Origin: Microbacterium sp.
GTDB lineage: Bacteria > Actinomycetota > Actinomycetes > Actinomycetales > Microbacteriaceae
Length of the DNA stretch: 64,000 nucleotides
Direction of reading: 5' to 3'
Assembly (NCBI RefSeq): GCF_031178445.1
Contig: NZ_JAPSIY010000003.1
Span: 279,253 to 343,252 of the forward strand
Part shown: positions 8,916-19,975 of the stretch, one piece after another
Numbering within the stretch: position 1 is the stretch's first letter
Layout of the letters: every line of letters starts with the position of its first letter
Program-made: the position numbers and the translations under genes
The notes under the pieces: model-generated
The model's database searches: none
What the model was told of the DNA's origin: nothing
Seen by the model: only the letters and a program-made list of their open reading frames with translations

Positions 8916-9001
8916 GCGCGCAATCACCACCCCGGCGTGTCCGTTCGCGCTCAGCGTGGCGAGCGTGCCCGTATGGTCAGCGTCCGCAGGTCACGGGCCG
9001 G

Positions 9002-9007
9002 TAACAT
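9002..9007 (+). promoter_or_regulatory. Candidate secA -10 element
   Basis: TAACAT lies about 60 bases upstream of the secA GTG and would produce a leader containing the AAGGGAG site at 9053-9059. The -35 is not clear. Confidence 0.35.
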
Positions 9008-9065
9008 GGCACGGTATGCCCGGCGCTGAACATCGTCGGCACCCGAGTATCCAAGGGAGACATCC

Positions 9066-11840
<2,775 letters not shown>

Positions 11841-11848
11841 CCTATCGG

Positions 11849-11894
11849 ACTGGAAGAAGCCCGGATCCCCATGGGGATCCGGGCTTCTTCCAGT
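11849..11894. terminator. secA terminator, 46-base perfect palindrome
   Basis: Bases 11849-11894 form a perfect inverted repeat centred on CCAT/GG, starting 8 bases after the secA stop. It is symmetrical, so it can also terminate the opposing permease operon. Confidence 0.85.
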
Positions 11895-11901
11895 GTCGGC
11901 G

Positions 11902-11934
11902 GGGTGTCAGGGAGCGGAGTCGTCCCGGACACCC
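11902..11934 (-). terminator. Candidate terminator of the oxamate-type operon
   Basis: GGGTGTC and GACACCC arms with an inner GGGA/TCCC pairing form a hairpin 11 bases beyond the permease stop. It is weaker than the neighbouring secA palindrome. Confidence 0.45.
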
Positions 11935-11945
11935 TCGTCCGCCTG

Positions 11946-13547
11946 TCAGACCGAGGCGATGGTGATCTCGTCCGACGGCGAGAACACCGCCTTGTCCTTC
12001 GTCACTCGGTCCTGGATCCACTTCGCCACGAACAGGGCCGCGACCATCAGATACGCCACGGTGAACATGACCTGAGGATCACCCAGTCCCTGGCTCAGGT
12101 CGGCGAGACGCGGCACCGGGGCGTGGATCACGCCGAAGAACGACACGACGGCGGCGATCACGCCCACGATCGCGCCGCTCACGGAGCGGTTGCGGATGGC
12201 GAACACCGCGATCATGCCCCACAGCAGCGACGACAGCGGCGCGCCGTTGCCGAGGTGGCTGATGCCGGTGTAATACGTGCCCGCCGCATTGAGCGCATCG
12301 GCACCCACCTCGCCGGCGTTTGTCCCCACGGATTTGAGCACGTTGTTCACGAGGCTGTTCGCCCAGCTCGCGATCCAGGGGAACAGCGCGACGAACACGA
12401 CGGGCATCTCCACCTTCGGCGTCTCGCGCACCGCCTGCCCGGCCGTGACGACCCCGATGTAGATCAGGATCGGGGCGATGGCGGCCAGCGGAACGATGGA
12501 CAGCAGGACGGCGCTGAGGCCGAACAGCCCCATGAGGAACATCGTGATGCCGTTGAGCATCGTGTATCCGACGCCCGCGCCCATCTCCTTGTACGCCGTG
12601 TGGCCGATGTAGACAGTCACCGGATACGGGTTGCCCATCAGAGCGCCGATCATGGTCGCAGAGCCGTTCACGAGCATGACCGGGCGCGCCTTGTAGGAGT
12701 CACCCGCCGCCTCGGCCGCCTCGATGTTCTCCAGGTCGAACACGTAGTTCGCCAGCGCGAGCGGAACGGCTGACGCCAAGTAGGGCGCCGAGTGTCCCAG
12801 GCCCTCGATGAAGGTGCCGACCGCCACCTGCGGCGGGTTGAAGCCAGCGTTCGCCAGCGCTGACTGCACCGCTTCAGGGCTCTGGAGCCCGAAGGCCCAC
12901 GCCGCCGCGCTGCCGACCAGCAGCAGAAGCAGACCGGTGGGAACCTTGCCCAGGAACGGCACGCGACCGAACCAGTTCATGAACACCAGGACCAGCACGA
13001 TGAATGCGACCACCGGGAACTGGAAGCTCTGCAGCATGGGGTTCATCGCCAGCAGCAGCAGTCCGAGACCCGCCAGGCACGCGAGCAGCACCGAGCGCGG
13101 CACGGTTCGACGGAGAACGTCGCCGAAGAAGGACCCGACGAACAGCATCAGGCCTTCCAGGAAGCCCCAGACCAGGCCCACTCCGACCGCCAGCTCGGCG
13201 TTCTGCGTGGTGGAGTACACAGGCAGGATGACCAGGAACGTGACGGTGAAGATCGACGGCGCGCTGGGACCCGAAGGCAGCGCCACCACGTCGTCGCGGC
13301 CCTCCTTCGCGGCGAGGCGACGGGCGAACCATACGTACATCGATGAGGTGATCAGGATCGCGAGGCCGAAGGCCGGGGCGATCCGGCCCACCACGATCTC
13401 GGAGGGCAGGCCCGCCAGGGTCAGCAGCGCCGTGAAGGTGATGATGTTGGTGAGGTTGTTGGTGAACAGCGCGAAGAATGCGGCGATGTCACCCTTCTTC
13501 CACCACTTCAGCTGGGTGCCCGTGGTGGCGGGCGCGACGGCGGTCAC
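11946..13547 (-). CDS. NCS2/AzgA-type permease of the carbamoyl-transfer operon
   Basis: I take the GTG at 13547, which overlaps the stop of the AllG-like gene (GTGA), giving 533 residues; open frame upstream is shadow. The protein has about 12-13 membrane segments. Its N-terminus (WWKKGDIAAFFALFTNNLTN) and LPSGPSAPSIFTVTFLVILP resemble the AzgA branch of nucleobase/cation symporters. Being last in the operon, it probably imports the compound degraded by the upstream enzymes, such as a purine-derived ureide, oxalurate or another carbamoyl compound. The exact substrate cannot be read from sequence. Family assignment is moderate and the membrane-transport role is strong. Confidence 0.8.
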   Translation of the reverse strand: MTAVAPATTGTQLKWWKKGDIAAFFALFTNNLTNIITFTALLTLAGLPSEIVVGRIAPAFGLAILITSSMYVWFARRLAAKEGRDDVVALPSGPSAPSIFTVTFLVILPVYSTTQNAELAVGVGLVWGFLEGLMLFVGSFFGDVLRRTVPRSVLLACLAGLGLLLLAMNPMLQSFQFPVVAFIVLVLVFMNWFGRVPFLGKVPTGLLLLLVGSAAAWAFGLQSPEAVQSALANAGFNPPQVAVGTFIEGLGHSAPYLASAVPLALANYVFDLENIEAAEAAGDSYKARPVMLVNGSATMIGALMGNPYPVTVYIGHTAYKEMGAGVGYTMLNGITMFLMGLFGLSAVLLSIVPLAAIAPILIYIGVVTAGQAVRETPKVEMPVVFVALFPWIASWANSLVNNVLKSVGTNAGEVGADALNAAGTYYTGISHLGNGAPLSSLLWGMIAVFAIRNRSVSGAIVGVIAAVVSFFGVIHAPVPRLADLSQGLGDPQVMFTVAYLMVAALFVAKWIQDRVTKDKAVFSPSDEITIASV

Positions 13548-14968
13548 GGCTTCACCACGTCCGCGAGGGCGCGAAGCGCCTGCTGGAAGGCCTCTACCGG
13601 CGGGTGCGTGATGCCCGCACCGATCATGCCGATCCCCGGATCCTTGTGCGCGATGGCGGTGTTGATGATCGGCAGGATGCCGGTCTCCATGACCTTGCGC
13701 ACGTCGATGCCGCTGGGCACACCCATGAAATCGAGCGCGGGGATGGTGATGTTCGGATTGTTGCCTGTCGTGATGGCGTTCATCGTGCGCGAGTATCCCA
13801 TGGCCTCGTCGACCGTCCCGCCCACGAGCGCGACGATCGCGGGAGCCGCCGCCATGGCGAACCCGCCGATGCCGAACGTCTCGGTGATGGCCGAGTCGCC
13901 CATGTCGAGACCTGAGTCCTCTGGGGTGTACCCGGCGAACATGGGGCCGACGACCTGCTGAGCCGGTCCCGTGAACCACTGACCGCCCGTGCCTGACACG
14001 CGGATTCCGAAGTCGACGCCGTTGCGGGCCATGGTCGTCACGATGGTCGAGTTCTCGATGCCGTTCGCGGCGTCCATCGACGCCTTCGCCGCGACCATCC
14101 AGGTCGGACCCGAGAAGTAGTCGGAGGAGGCGACGAAGTCGAAGACCTGCCGCTTCTCCTTCGTGGTGAAGTCGGTCTCGAGGATGTACGGAGCGAGCGC
14201 CTGGATGAGCAGGGTCGTGCCGGCCACGTTGCGGTTGTGCGCCTCGTCACCCATGTGCAGGGCCTGGGACAGCATGAGGCGGAGGTCGAGGCCCTCCTCG
14301 TTCAGCGCCATCGCACCGGCGAGGACAGGACCGAACACGTCGCGCATCCAGTTCAGTCGGTCGATGACCGACTGGTCGTTGGCGCCGAAGCGCAGGATCT
14401 TCGACAGCTGCTCCGAGAGGTTGGTGAACGCGGTGTTGCCGTGCGTGCGGTTGGTCACCTTGTGCACCCACATGCTCGCGCTCGTGACTCCGGCCATCGA
14501 GCCGACGGACTGGTGCTCGTGGCAGGGCGAGAATGTGATCTCGCCGGACGCTGCAAGCTCGAAAGCCTCGTCGAGGTCCGCGGCCAGGCCCTCGAAGACG
14601 AGTGCACCGGTCACGGCACCCTTCATCGGACCCGACATCCGGGTGAATTCGATGGGCGGTCCGGCATGCAGGATCGTCTTCTTCGTCATGCCGGGAATCG
14701 TGTCGATCGCCTGCCCGAATCCCTCCAGGAACGGCTGAGACGACAGGATGCGCTCGAGCGCGACCTGGTTGGCCTCATCGATCTTCGACGCCGTCACCGG
14801 GTCCTCGAGCACGCTCAACGCGGCGATGACCTCGGGGTCGCCGCCTCCCGGCGGGGTCCAGTCCATGAGGACAGGGTCGACTCCCTGCCTCCTCAGATCA
14901 TCGGCGAACATGTCGAGGCCGAGGTTCACCGGCCTCAGGTCGGTGGAGAACAGTTCGTTGACGCTCAT
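13544..14968 (-). CDS. allG: DUF1116 protein, oxamate carbamoyltransferase subunit AllG-like
   Basis: This 474-residue protein belongs to the DUF1116 family (YlbE in E. coli). Recognisable blocks are VNLGLDMFADDLRRQGV, GPPIEFTRMSGPMKGAV, FSPCHEHQSVGSMAGVTSA around residue 150, RVSGTGGQWFTGPAQ and GNNPNITIPALDFMGVPSG. In E. coli the three proteins AllF (FdrA), AllG (YlbE) and AllH (YlbF) together form oxamate carbamoyltransferase, which makes oxamate and carbamoyl phosphate from oxalurate and phosphate. All three homologues are in this operon. The ATG shares its A with the fdrA stop (TGATG), so translation is coupled. Substrate identity is inferred from the E. coli system. Confidence 0.88.
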   Translation of the reverse strand: MSVNELFSTDLRPVNLGLDMFADDLRRQGVDPVLMDWTPPGGGDPEVIAALSVLEDPVTASKIDEANQVALERILSSQPFLEGFGQAIDTIPGMTKKTILHAGPPIEFTRMSGPMKGAVTGALVFEGLAADLDEAFELAASGEITFSPCHEHQSVGSMAGVTSASMWVHKVTNRTHGNTAFTNLSEQLSKILRFGANDQSVIDRLNWMRDVFGPVLAGAMALNEEGLDLRLMLSQALHMGDEAHNRNVAGTTLLIQALAPYILETDFTTKEKRQVFDFVASSDYFSGPTWMVAAKASMDAANGIENSTIVTTMARNGVDFGIRVSGTGGQWFTGPAQQVVGPMFAGYTPEDSGLDMGDSAITETFGIGGFAMAAAPAIVALVGGTVDEAMGYSRTMNAITTGNNPNITIPALDFMGVPSGIDVRKVMETGILPIINTAIAHKDPGIGMIGAGITHPPVEAFQQALRALADVVKP

Positions 14969-16515
14969 CAGTTGTCACCCTTCGCGACGAATTCGCGGGC
15001 AAGCAGCCCGAGGTTGGTGGAGGAGGAGGCGATGGTCACGCCGGCGGCCTCGAGCTTGGCCACCTGGTCCGCCAGGGCAGGTGTGTCGAGGTCGGTGCCG
15101 AGGACGTAGCCGAGGATCTCGAGGTGCTGACCACGCGCAGCGGCCTTGGCCTTGGCCTCGGTGATCGCAGGGATGGTGACGCCCACCGGGTCCTCGTGCG
15201 CGCCGTAGCCGAGCACGAAGTCCATGGCGATGACGCCGACCTCGGGGTCGTCGGCCTCCTCGACGATGCGCTGCAGGCGCAGAGACGGGTCGATCATGGG
15301 GTGCGGGCGGCCGTTGGTGAAGTCGTCGTCACCCATGTCGAGATAGGTGTGCTCGCGCGAAGCATCCGTCGCGCCGATCTTGCGATCCTCATCCTTCTGG
15401 ATGTTCGAGTAGACGTTCTCGTACTTGTCCAGCGCCGCGAACATCGCCTCATCGCACAGCGTGCCGCCGCAGAACAGACCGCGGACGTACTTCTGCTCCG
15501 GGGCGAGCTTGGCGCGCACCTCTTCGATCAACGGGATGTTGAGCGGGTGCTTGTCGAGGGTCGACTCGTCGATGCCGGAGGCGACGACGGCGGCGATCGC
15601 GAGCGGCTTGGTGCCCTGCACCATCGTCACGTTCTCGTATCCCGACTCGGTCCGGTCCGACCCCAGGAAGGTGACCAGAACGGGCTTGGAGGCGGCACCG
15701 GCGACGGCGAGCACCTTCTCGGCGACCTCTTCCGCCGGGGGCTTCGAGACGATGGCGATGACCTTCGTCTCGGGATCCGCGTCGAGTGCGTTGATGCCGT
15801 CGATCATCGAGATACCGCCGATCTCGGTGCTGAGATCGCGGCCACCGGTGCCGATGAGCTGCGACACACCGCCGCCGAAGTCGTGGATGCGCACGGACAG
15901 CTCCTGGCTTCCGGTGCCCGAGGCGCCGACGATGCCGATGCTGCCCCGTCGCACGGCGTTGGAGAATGCCAGCCCCACGCCGTTGATGATGGCGGTGCCG
16001 CAATCGGGCCCCATGACCAGCAGGCCCTTCTCGTGAGCGAGCTGCTTCAGCGAGAGCTCTTCTTCCACGGGCACGTTGTCGGAGAAGATCATGACGTGCT
16101 TGCCTGCGTTCAGAGCCTTGCGCGCCTCCCGCGCGGCGAAGGCGCCGTTCACCGAGATGAGGACGAGGTTGCTGTCCGCCACCTCTGCGAAGGCACCGTC
16201 GAGAGTGCGATAGCGCACTTCCGCGGCTCCAGTGGCGGATCTGTCCTTGCGGGCCAGGATGTCGTCGACGGCCTGGACGGCCGCTTCGATGGCCTCGTCG
16301 GAGGCGTCGATGACGATCATCAGGTCGCTGGGCTTCGCCTCATCGATGGCGGCGTCCTGAACGCCGACGCCGTGGAGCACCTCCTTGTTCATCGGGGTGG
16401 CCATGCCCAGCAGCGCCTGCGTGACGCCCTCGACCGCATTCGCCTTGGTGCTCATCGACATGAGCGAGACGGAGTCGAGATAGGTGTTCTTCCTGATTTC
16501 GATGTGCCTGGTCAT
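14968..16515 (-). CDS. fdrA: FdrA-family protein, oxamate carbamoyltransferase subunit AllF-like
   Basis: The start at ATG 16515 follows GAAAGGAC and gives 515 residues beginning MTRHIEIRKNTYLDSVSLMS; the frame is open further upstream but without support. FdrA proteins resemble succinyl-CoA synthetase alpha subunits: a Rossmann CoA-binding-like part with GIVGASGTGSQELSVR near residue 195, GTGGRDLS and IVSKPPAEEVAEKV, then a ligase-like region with LFCGGTLCDEA and GRPHPMIDPSLR. In E. coli it is a subunit of oxamate carbamoyltransferase. It lies between the ankyrin gene (20 bases upstream) and allG (overlap). The older name fdrA comes from FtsH-suppression work and says nothing about the catalytic role. 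Confidence 0.9.
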   Translation of the reverse strand: MTRHIEIRKNTYLDSVSLMSMSTKANAVEGVTQALLGMATPMNKEVLHGVGVQDAAIDEAKPSDLMIVIDASDEAIEAAVQAVDDILARKDRSATGAAEVRYRTLDGAFAEVADSNLVLISVNGAFAAREARKALNAGKHVMIFSDNVPVEEELSLKQLAHEKGLLVMGPDCGTAIINGVGLAFSNAVRRGSIGIVGASGTGSQELSVRIHDFGGGVSQLIGTGGRDLSTEIGGISMIDGINALDADPETKVIAIVSKPPAEEVAEKVLAVAGAASKPVLVTFLGSDRTESGYENVTMVQGTKPLAIAAVVASGIDESTLDKHPLNIPLIEEVRAKLAPEQKYVRGLFCGGTLCDEAMFAALDKYENVYSNIQKDEDRKIGATDASREHTYLDMGDDDFTNGRPHPMIDPSLRLQRIVEEADDPEVGVIAMDFVLGYGAHEDPVGVTIPAITEAKAKAAARGQHLEILGYVLGTDLDTPALADQVAKLEAAGVTIASSSTNLGLLAREFVAKGDN

Positions 16516-16535
16516 CGGTGTCCTTTCGGGGAGGT

Positions 16536-17141
16536 TTAGGCCTGGTGGCTCTCGAGGATGCGGGCGATCTCGTCGTAGCCGCGCTGACGGGCGAGCTCTG
16601 CGGGCGACACGCCCCACGGATCCGGCATCCCCGGCTTCGCGCCGTGAGCCAGCAGGAGTTCGACGATCTGCTGGCGCACGGGGCCGCCGTCGCCGAGGAT
16701 GATCGTCTCGATGAGCGCCGTCCAGCCGAGGTTGTTGGTCAGGTTGACGTTGATGCGGGTGTTCTCGAGGAGGTACCGCACCACCTCGAGGTGCCCCTTC
16801 TCGGCCGCGGGGGTGAGGCCGTTGCCGCCCATGCGGGTGAGGCGCTTGAGATCGGAACCCGCTTCGATCATCGTCTTCACGAGATCGAGATCGTCGTTGA
16901 TACAGCCGTACAGGAACGGGTTCGAACAGGTCTGATCTTGCGCGTCGATGTCGACGCCTTCGGCGATCAGCGCGCGCACGACCTCGAGGTGCCCGCCGCG
17001 GGCAGCGCGGAGGATAGCCGTGGCCTCCTCGTGGTCGATGGCGTCCTTGTCGGCTCCGTCGGAGAGGGCTGCGCGCACACCGTCGAGATCGCCGGCGGCC
17101 GCCGCCTCGAGGTAGCGGAAATCAGCGGTGTTGTCTGTCAT
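16536..17141 (-). CDS. Ankyrin-repeat protein inside the oxamate-type operon
   Basis: This 201-residue protein is built almost entirely of ankyrin repeats, about five in number: LEAAAAGDLDGVRAALSDG, ILRAARGGHLEVVRALIAEG, FLYGCINDDLDLVKTMIEAG, PAAEKGHLEVVRYLLEN, and a degenerate last one (IVELLLAHGAKPGMPDPWG). There is no signal peptide or enzyme domain. Its ATG overlaps the DUF2877 stop (TGATG) and an AAGGAG sits inside the end of that gene, so it is clearly co-translated with the carbamoyltransferase subunits. Ankyrins bind proteins, so a role as assembly factor or regulator of the AllFGH-like complex is plausible, but this is inference. No such protein is part of the E. coli system. Confidence 0.92.
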   Translation of the reverse strand: MTDNTADFRYLEAAAAGDLDGVRAALSDGADKDAIDHEEATAILRAARGGHLEVVRALIAEGVDIDAQDQTCSNPFLYGCINDDLDLVKTMIEAGSDLKRLTRMGGNGLTPAAEKGHLEVVRYLLENTRINVNLTNNLGWTALIETIILGDGGPVRQQIVELLLAHGAKPGMPDPWGVSPAELARQRGYDEIARILESHQA

Positions 17142-18142
17142 CAGGTGTTCTCCTTCTTGGGTGAGCGCGTCACAGGGTGTGGCCGGTGTACCGGCGGGGT
17201 CAGGGGAGGGACTTGCGGTCGGCGTGGGGCGGATGCCGTCGCCCGGACTCTCGCCTCGAGCTCGAGCGCGAGTCGCATGCCGGTGAGCATGTCAGCACCC
17301 GAGCTGTGGCCTATCGCCAGGGTCCTTCCCGCCGCGTCACGGAGCGCGTCGGCATCGAGCGCCGACACGGCGCGGGCGAGGTCGTGCATGCGCTGGCGAC
17401 CACGCCCCTCCAGAGCGGAGGACGTGGTGGCGAGGCTCAGCGCGGTCGTGTGCGAAGCGCGGGAGCGGACCGAGGCCGCCAGCGACGGGACGACCCGGTT
17501 CAGCGCCATGCCCCGTTGAGCGGCGACGAAGGCGAAGCCGGTGATCACATCATCGCCGGAGGGGGTGAGGCCTTCGCCCAGCCCGATGAGCCGGTCCATC
17601 GACGCGGGGATGCCATCGATGCCGACACGGAACACGTCGAGGATCGCCTCCCTCAGACCGTCCACTCCCGCCGTGAGCAGCGCTGCACTGGCTCGTCCGA
17701 ACGGCGTCTGCGGTGCGGTCTCACGGTAGGGAGCGAGCAGGTCGAGCGCCCAGACCAGGTCGGCCGGTTCGAGGTGACCGAGATCAGCCTGGTACGGCGT
17801 CCACGCGATCCCCCCGGTAAGGCGGATCAGCACTTCGCCGTCGGCCGTGGCGAGGCGAATGCCGTCCGGCTCGGCATGGGCGGCCGCTCCGGGCCTGAGG
17901 TCCAGGCGAGACCAGTCGGCGGGGGAGAGGCGGATGCTCCAAGGGGCGTCGTCCAGCTCAGCGCTGACGACGGCGATGAGCCGGTCGACGAGAAGCACGT
18001 TCACCGCACGTCGGTGCACCGAGTAGACCGAGCCGGTCGAGGTGGTCGCCGAAGGGCGGCCTGTCGCGCGTGAGAGCGTCTCCTCAAGCGCGGCATCCCA
18101 GGTCATCGCCGAAAAGGCGACGGGGGCTGCGACGGGGGTCAT
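17141..18142 (-). CDS. allH: DUF2877 protein, oxamate carbamoyltransferase subunit AllH-like
   Basis: The ATG at 18142 follows GGAGAGA and gives 333 residues. The family hallmarks are GLGEGLTPSGDDVITGF at about 188 and the late block AIGHSSGADMLTGM near 277, as in E. coli YlbF/AllH. It is the first gene of the leftward operon and the least characterised of the three carbamoyltransferase subunits. The C-terminal tail after residue 300 is Pro/Arg-rich and probably disordered. It is divergent from the carbamate kinase gene, with a shared operator-rich spacer. Confidence 0.85.
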   Translation of the reverse strand: MTPVAAPVAFSAMTWDAALEETLSRATGRPSATTSTGSVYSVHRRAVNVLLVDRLIAVVSAELDDAPWSIRLSPADWSRLDLRPGAAAHAEPDGIRLATADGEVLIRLTGGIAWTPYQADLGHLEPADLVWALDLLAPYRETAPQTPFGRASAALLTAGVDGLREAILDVFRVGIDGIPASMDRLIGLGEGLTPSGDDVITGFAFVAAQRGMALNRVVPSLAASVRSRASHTTALSLATTSSALEGRGRQRMHDLARAVSALDADALRDAAGRTLAIGHSSGADMLTGMRLALELEARVRATASAPRRPQVPPLTPPVHRPHPVTRSPKKENT

Positions 18143-18202
18143 CGTCTTCTCTCCAAGGCTGCGCGCGGGTTCGTGCGCCCAGCCTTCGTTCCTGTCTTCT
18201 AC

Positions 18203-18253
18203 GGTATACCATTGCCATTAATGGCATACCATTCACAAATATGGCATACCAGT
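18203..18253. promoter_or_regulatory. Operator array: three GGYATACCA sites at exactly 20-bp spacing
   Basis: GGTATACCA begins at 18203, and ATGGCATACCA occurs at 18221 and 18241, so the shared GGYATACCA core recurs at 18203, 18223 and 18243. A 14-bp perfect palindrome TGCCATTAATGGCA (18213-18226) overlaps the first two sites. The patch is unusually AT-rich and lies between the divergent operon and the carbamate kinase gene. Sites built on TGGTNNNACCA or repeated GGTATA are typical of FCD-type GntR regulators such as FadR, LldR and NanR, and such a regulator is encoded at 19269. Confidence 0.75.
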
Positions 18254-18282
18254 GATTCATCACCGCCGATAAGGGAGAACTC

Positions 18283-19236
18283 ATGCGCGTCGTAGTGGCA
18301 CTCGGGGGCAATGCCCTCGCCCGTCGTGGCGAGCCGATGACCGCCGAATACCTGCGAGCCAACGTCAGGTCCACCTGCGAAGCCCTCGCCAACCTCGCCC
18401 GCGACAACGAGCTGGTCATCACGCACGGCAACGGGCCCCAGGTCGGCCTGCTGGCTCTGCAGAACCTCGCGTACCAGGACGTCGCCGCATACCCGCTCGA
18501 CATCCTGGGCGCCGAGACGCAGGGCATGATCGGCTACGTCGTGCAGCAGGAGCTGTCGAACGCACTCGGCGGTGAGCGCGAGGTGGCCGGCATCATCACA
18601 ACCACCGTCGTCGATGAGAGCGACCCGGCCTTCGACCGCCCGACCAAGCTCATCGGCCCGCAGTACTCGGCACATGACGCGGCCGAAGCGGCAGCCGAGT
18701 ACCGCTGGACGATCGCGAAGGACGGCAACGCCTTCCGCCGCGTCGTCCCGTCGCCCAACCCGATCGCGATCGTCCAAGCCCCGCTCATCCGCCGGCTGCT
18801 CGAATCCGGCAGTCTCGCGGTGTGCGTCGGCGGCGGCGGAGTGCCCGTGCGCGAGGACTCGAAGGGGCGCCACATCGGCGTGCAGGCGGTGGTCGACAAG
18901 GATCTCGCCAGCGCTGCGCTGGCAGCCGACATCGGCGCCGACACGCTGATCATGCTGACCGACGGCGACTATGTCAGCGAGAACTGGGGCACGCCCGAGC
19001 AGCGCGACATCCACACGGCCTCCGCGGATGCGGTCGCCGCCATGAAGTTCGCGGAGGGCTCGATGCAGCCGAAGATCGATGCGGCGATCCGCGTCGCCCG
19101 CGCCGGCGGACGTACCCTGATCGGCCCCCTCGACCGGTTGGACGACCTGCTCGCGCGCAGGATAGGCACGGAGATCGTCCCGAGCCTGGAGGAGGGGATC
19201 CGCTGGGTGCAGAAGGCACCGGCCAAGAAGGGCTGA
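18283..19236 (+). CDS. arcC: Carbamate kinase
   Basis: The ATG at 18283 follows AAGGGAG and gives 317 residues, standard for the family. Amino-acid-kinase motifs include ALGGNALARRG at 6-16, HGNGPQVG at 48-55, CVGGGGVPV and the nucleotide-binding end VVDKDLASAALAADIGADTLIMLTD (shown in pieces; from about 207). It transfers phosphate from carbamoyl phosphate to ADP, yielding ATP, ammonia and CO2. Next to the AllFGH-like genes the likely role is that of E. coli AllK: harvesting ATP from carbamoyl phosphate released by oxamate carbamoyltransferase. No arginine deiminase or ornithine carbamoyltransferase is nearby, which argues against the arginine route. Confidence 0.93.
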   Translation: MRVVVALGGNALARRGEPMTAEYLRANVRSTCEALANLARDNELVITHGNGPQVGLLALQNLAYQDVAAYPLDILGAETQGMIGYVVQQELSNALGGEREVAGIITTTVVDESDPAFDRPTKLIGPQYSAHDAAEAAAEYRWTIAKDGNAFRRVVPSPNPIAIVQAPLIRRLLESGSLAVCVGGGGVPVREDSKGRHIGVQAVVDKDLASAALAADIGADTLIMLTDGDYVSENWGTPEQRDIHTASADAVAAMKFAEGSMQPKIDAAIRVARAGGRTLIGPLDRLDDLLARRIGTEIVPSLEEGIRWVQKAPAKKG

Positions 19237-19268
19237 ACCGTCCTGCGTTGACATGCGAGGATGATGCG

Positions 19269-19946
19269 GTGACCATAGCAGAAGAGCGCGTGCTTGAGTC
19301 GACCAGGGTGGCCGAGTGGTTGCGCGACGCGATCGTGGACGGAAACAGGCAGCCCGGCAGCAGGCTGATCGAGAGGGATCTGGCGGCGGAGTTCGGGGTC
19401 AGCCGCGTCCCGGTGCGCGACGCGCTCAAGCTGCTCGAGGCCGAGGGCCTGGTCGAGCTGCGTCCTCGCACGTGGGCGATCGTCCGCGAGTTCACCCCCA
19501 CCGACCTGGCCGACCTCGACGAGGTCAGGCAGGTTCTCGAGCCGATGGCATTCCGCCTCGCAGCAGAACGCCATCGGCGTGACGGCCTCGAACGGCTCCG
19601 CGCCGCGCTGGACGATGAGCAGGAGAGCGCACGCACGGCCGACAGTGTCGTATCCCGGCGCGCTGCGGCCGATTTCCACGAGATCGTCGTCGAGCTGGCC
19701 GATAACCGTCTGCTCGGAGAGCTGATGAGCAGTATCCGCAGCCGGCTGCGATGGGCGCTGGCGCAGCATGACGACCTGCAGCACATCGCTGAGGAGCACG
19801 TCGCCCTGTACGAGGCCATCCGCGACCGCGATGGCGAGCGTGCCAGTGACCTGGCCTTCGCTCACATCGAGAGCAGCCGTCGCGAGCGCCTGGCCCATGC
19901 GGAGGCGCTGCGCACCGGCGCGATCCGCGCCGTGAGGACGATCTGA
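19269..19946 (+). CDS. GntR-family (FadR/FCD subgroup) transcriptional regulator
   Basis: The GTG at 19269 gives 225 residues. The N-terminal winged helix (about 8-72) has the pattern RVAEWLRDAIVDG, RDLAAEFGVSRVPVRDALK, LLEAEGLVELRP. The all-helical FCD ligand-binding domain follows (LDEVRQVLEPMAFRLAAER, FHEIVVELADNRLL, EEHVALYEAIRDRDGERA with metal-ligand-type Asp/His residues). It lies 32 bases after the carbamate kinase gene and is probably co-transcribed. The 20-bp-phased operator array between the two divergent units is the natural target, with a pathway intermediate as inducer; that is inference. Confidence 0.92.
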   Translation: MTIAEERVLESTRVAEWLRDAIVDGNRQPGSRLIERDLAAEFGVSRVPVRDALKLLEAEGLVELRPRTWAIVREFTPTDLADLDEVRQVLEPMAFRLAAERHRRDGLERLRAALDDEQESARTADSVVSRRAAADFHEIVVELADNRLLGELMSSIRSRLRWALAQHDDLQHIAEEHVALYEAIRDRDGERASDLAFAHIESSRRERLAHAEALRTGAIRAVRTI

Positions 19947-19963
19947 CACGAAGCGGCCGGCGG

Positions 19964-19975
19964 TATTGTTGGCAG
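19964..19975 (+). promoter_or_regulatory. Leaderless-type promoter (TATTGT-N6-ATG)
   Basis: TATTGT at 19964-19969, six bases, then the aminotransferase ATG at 19976. No ribosome-binding site precedes this gene. Confidence 0.5.

Noticed and set aside
18203..18253. Short CRISPR-like array
   Set aside because: Three 9-12-base repeats with 8-11-base gaps are far too small for CRISPR; phase and location fit operators.
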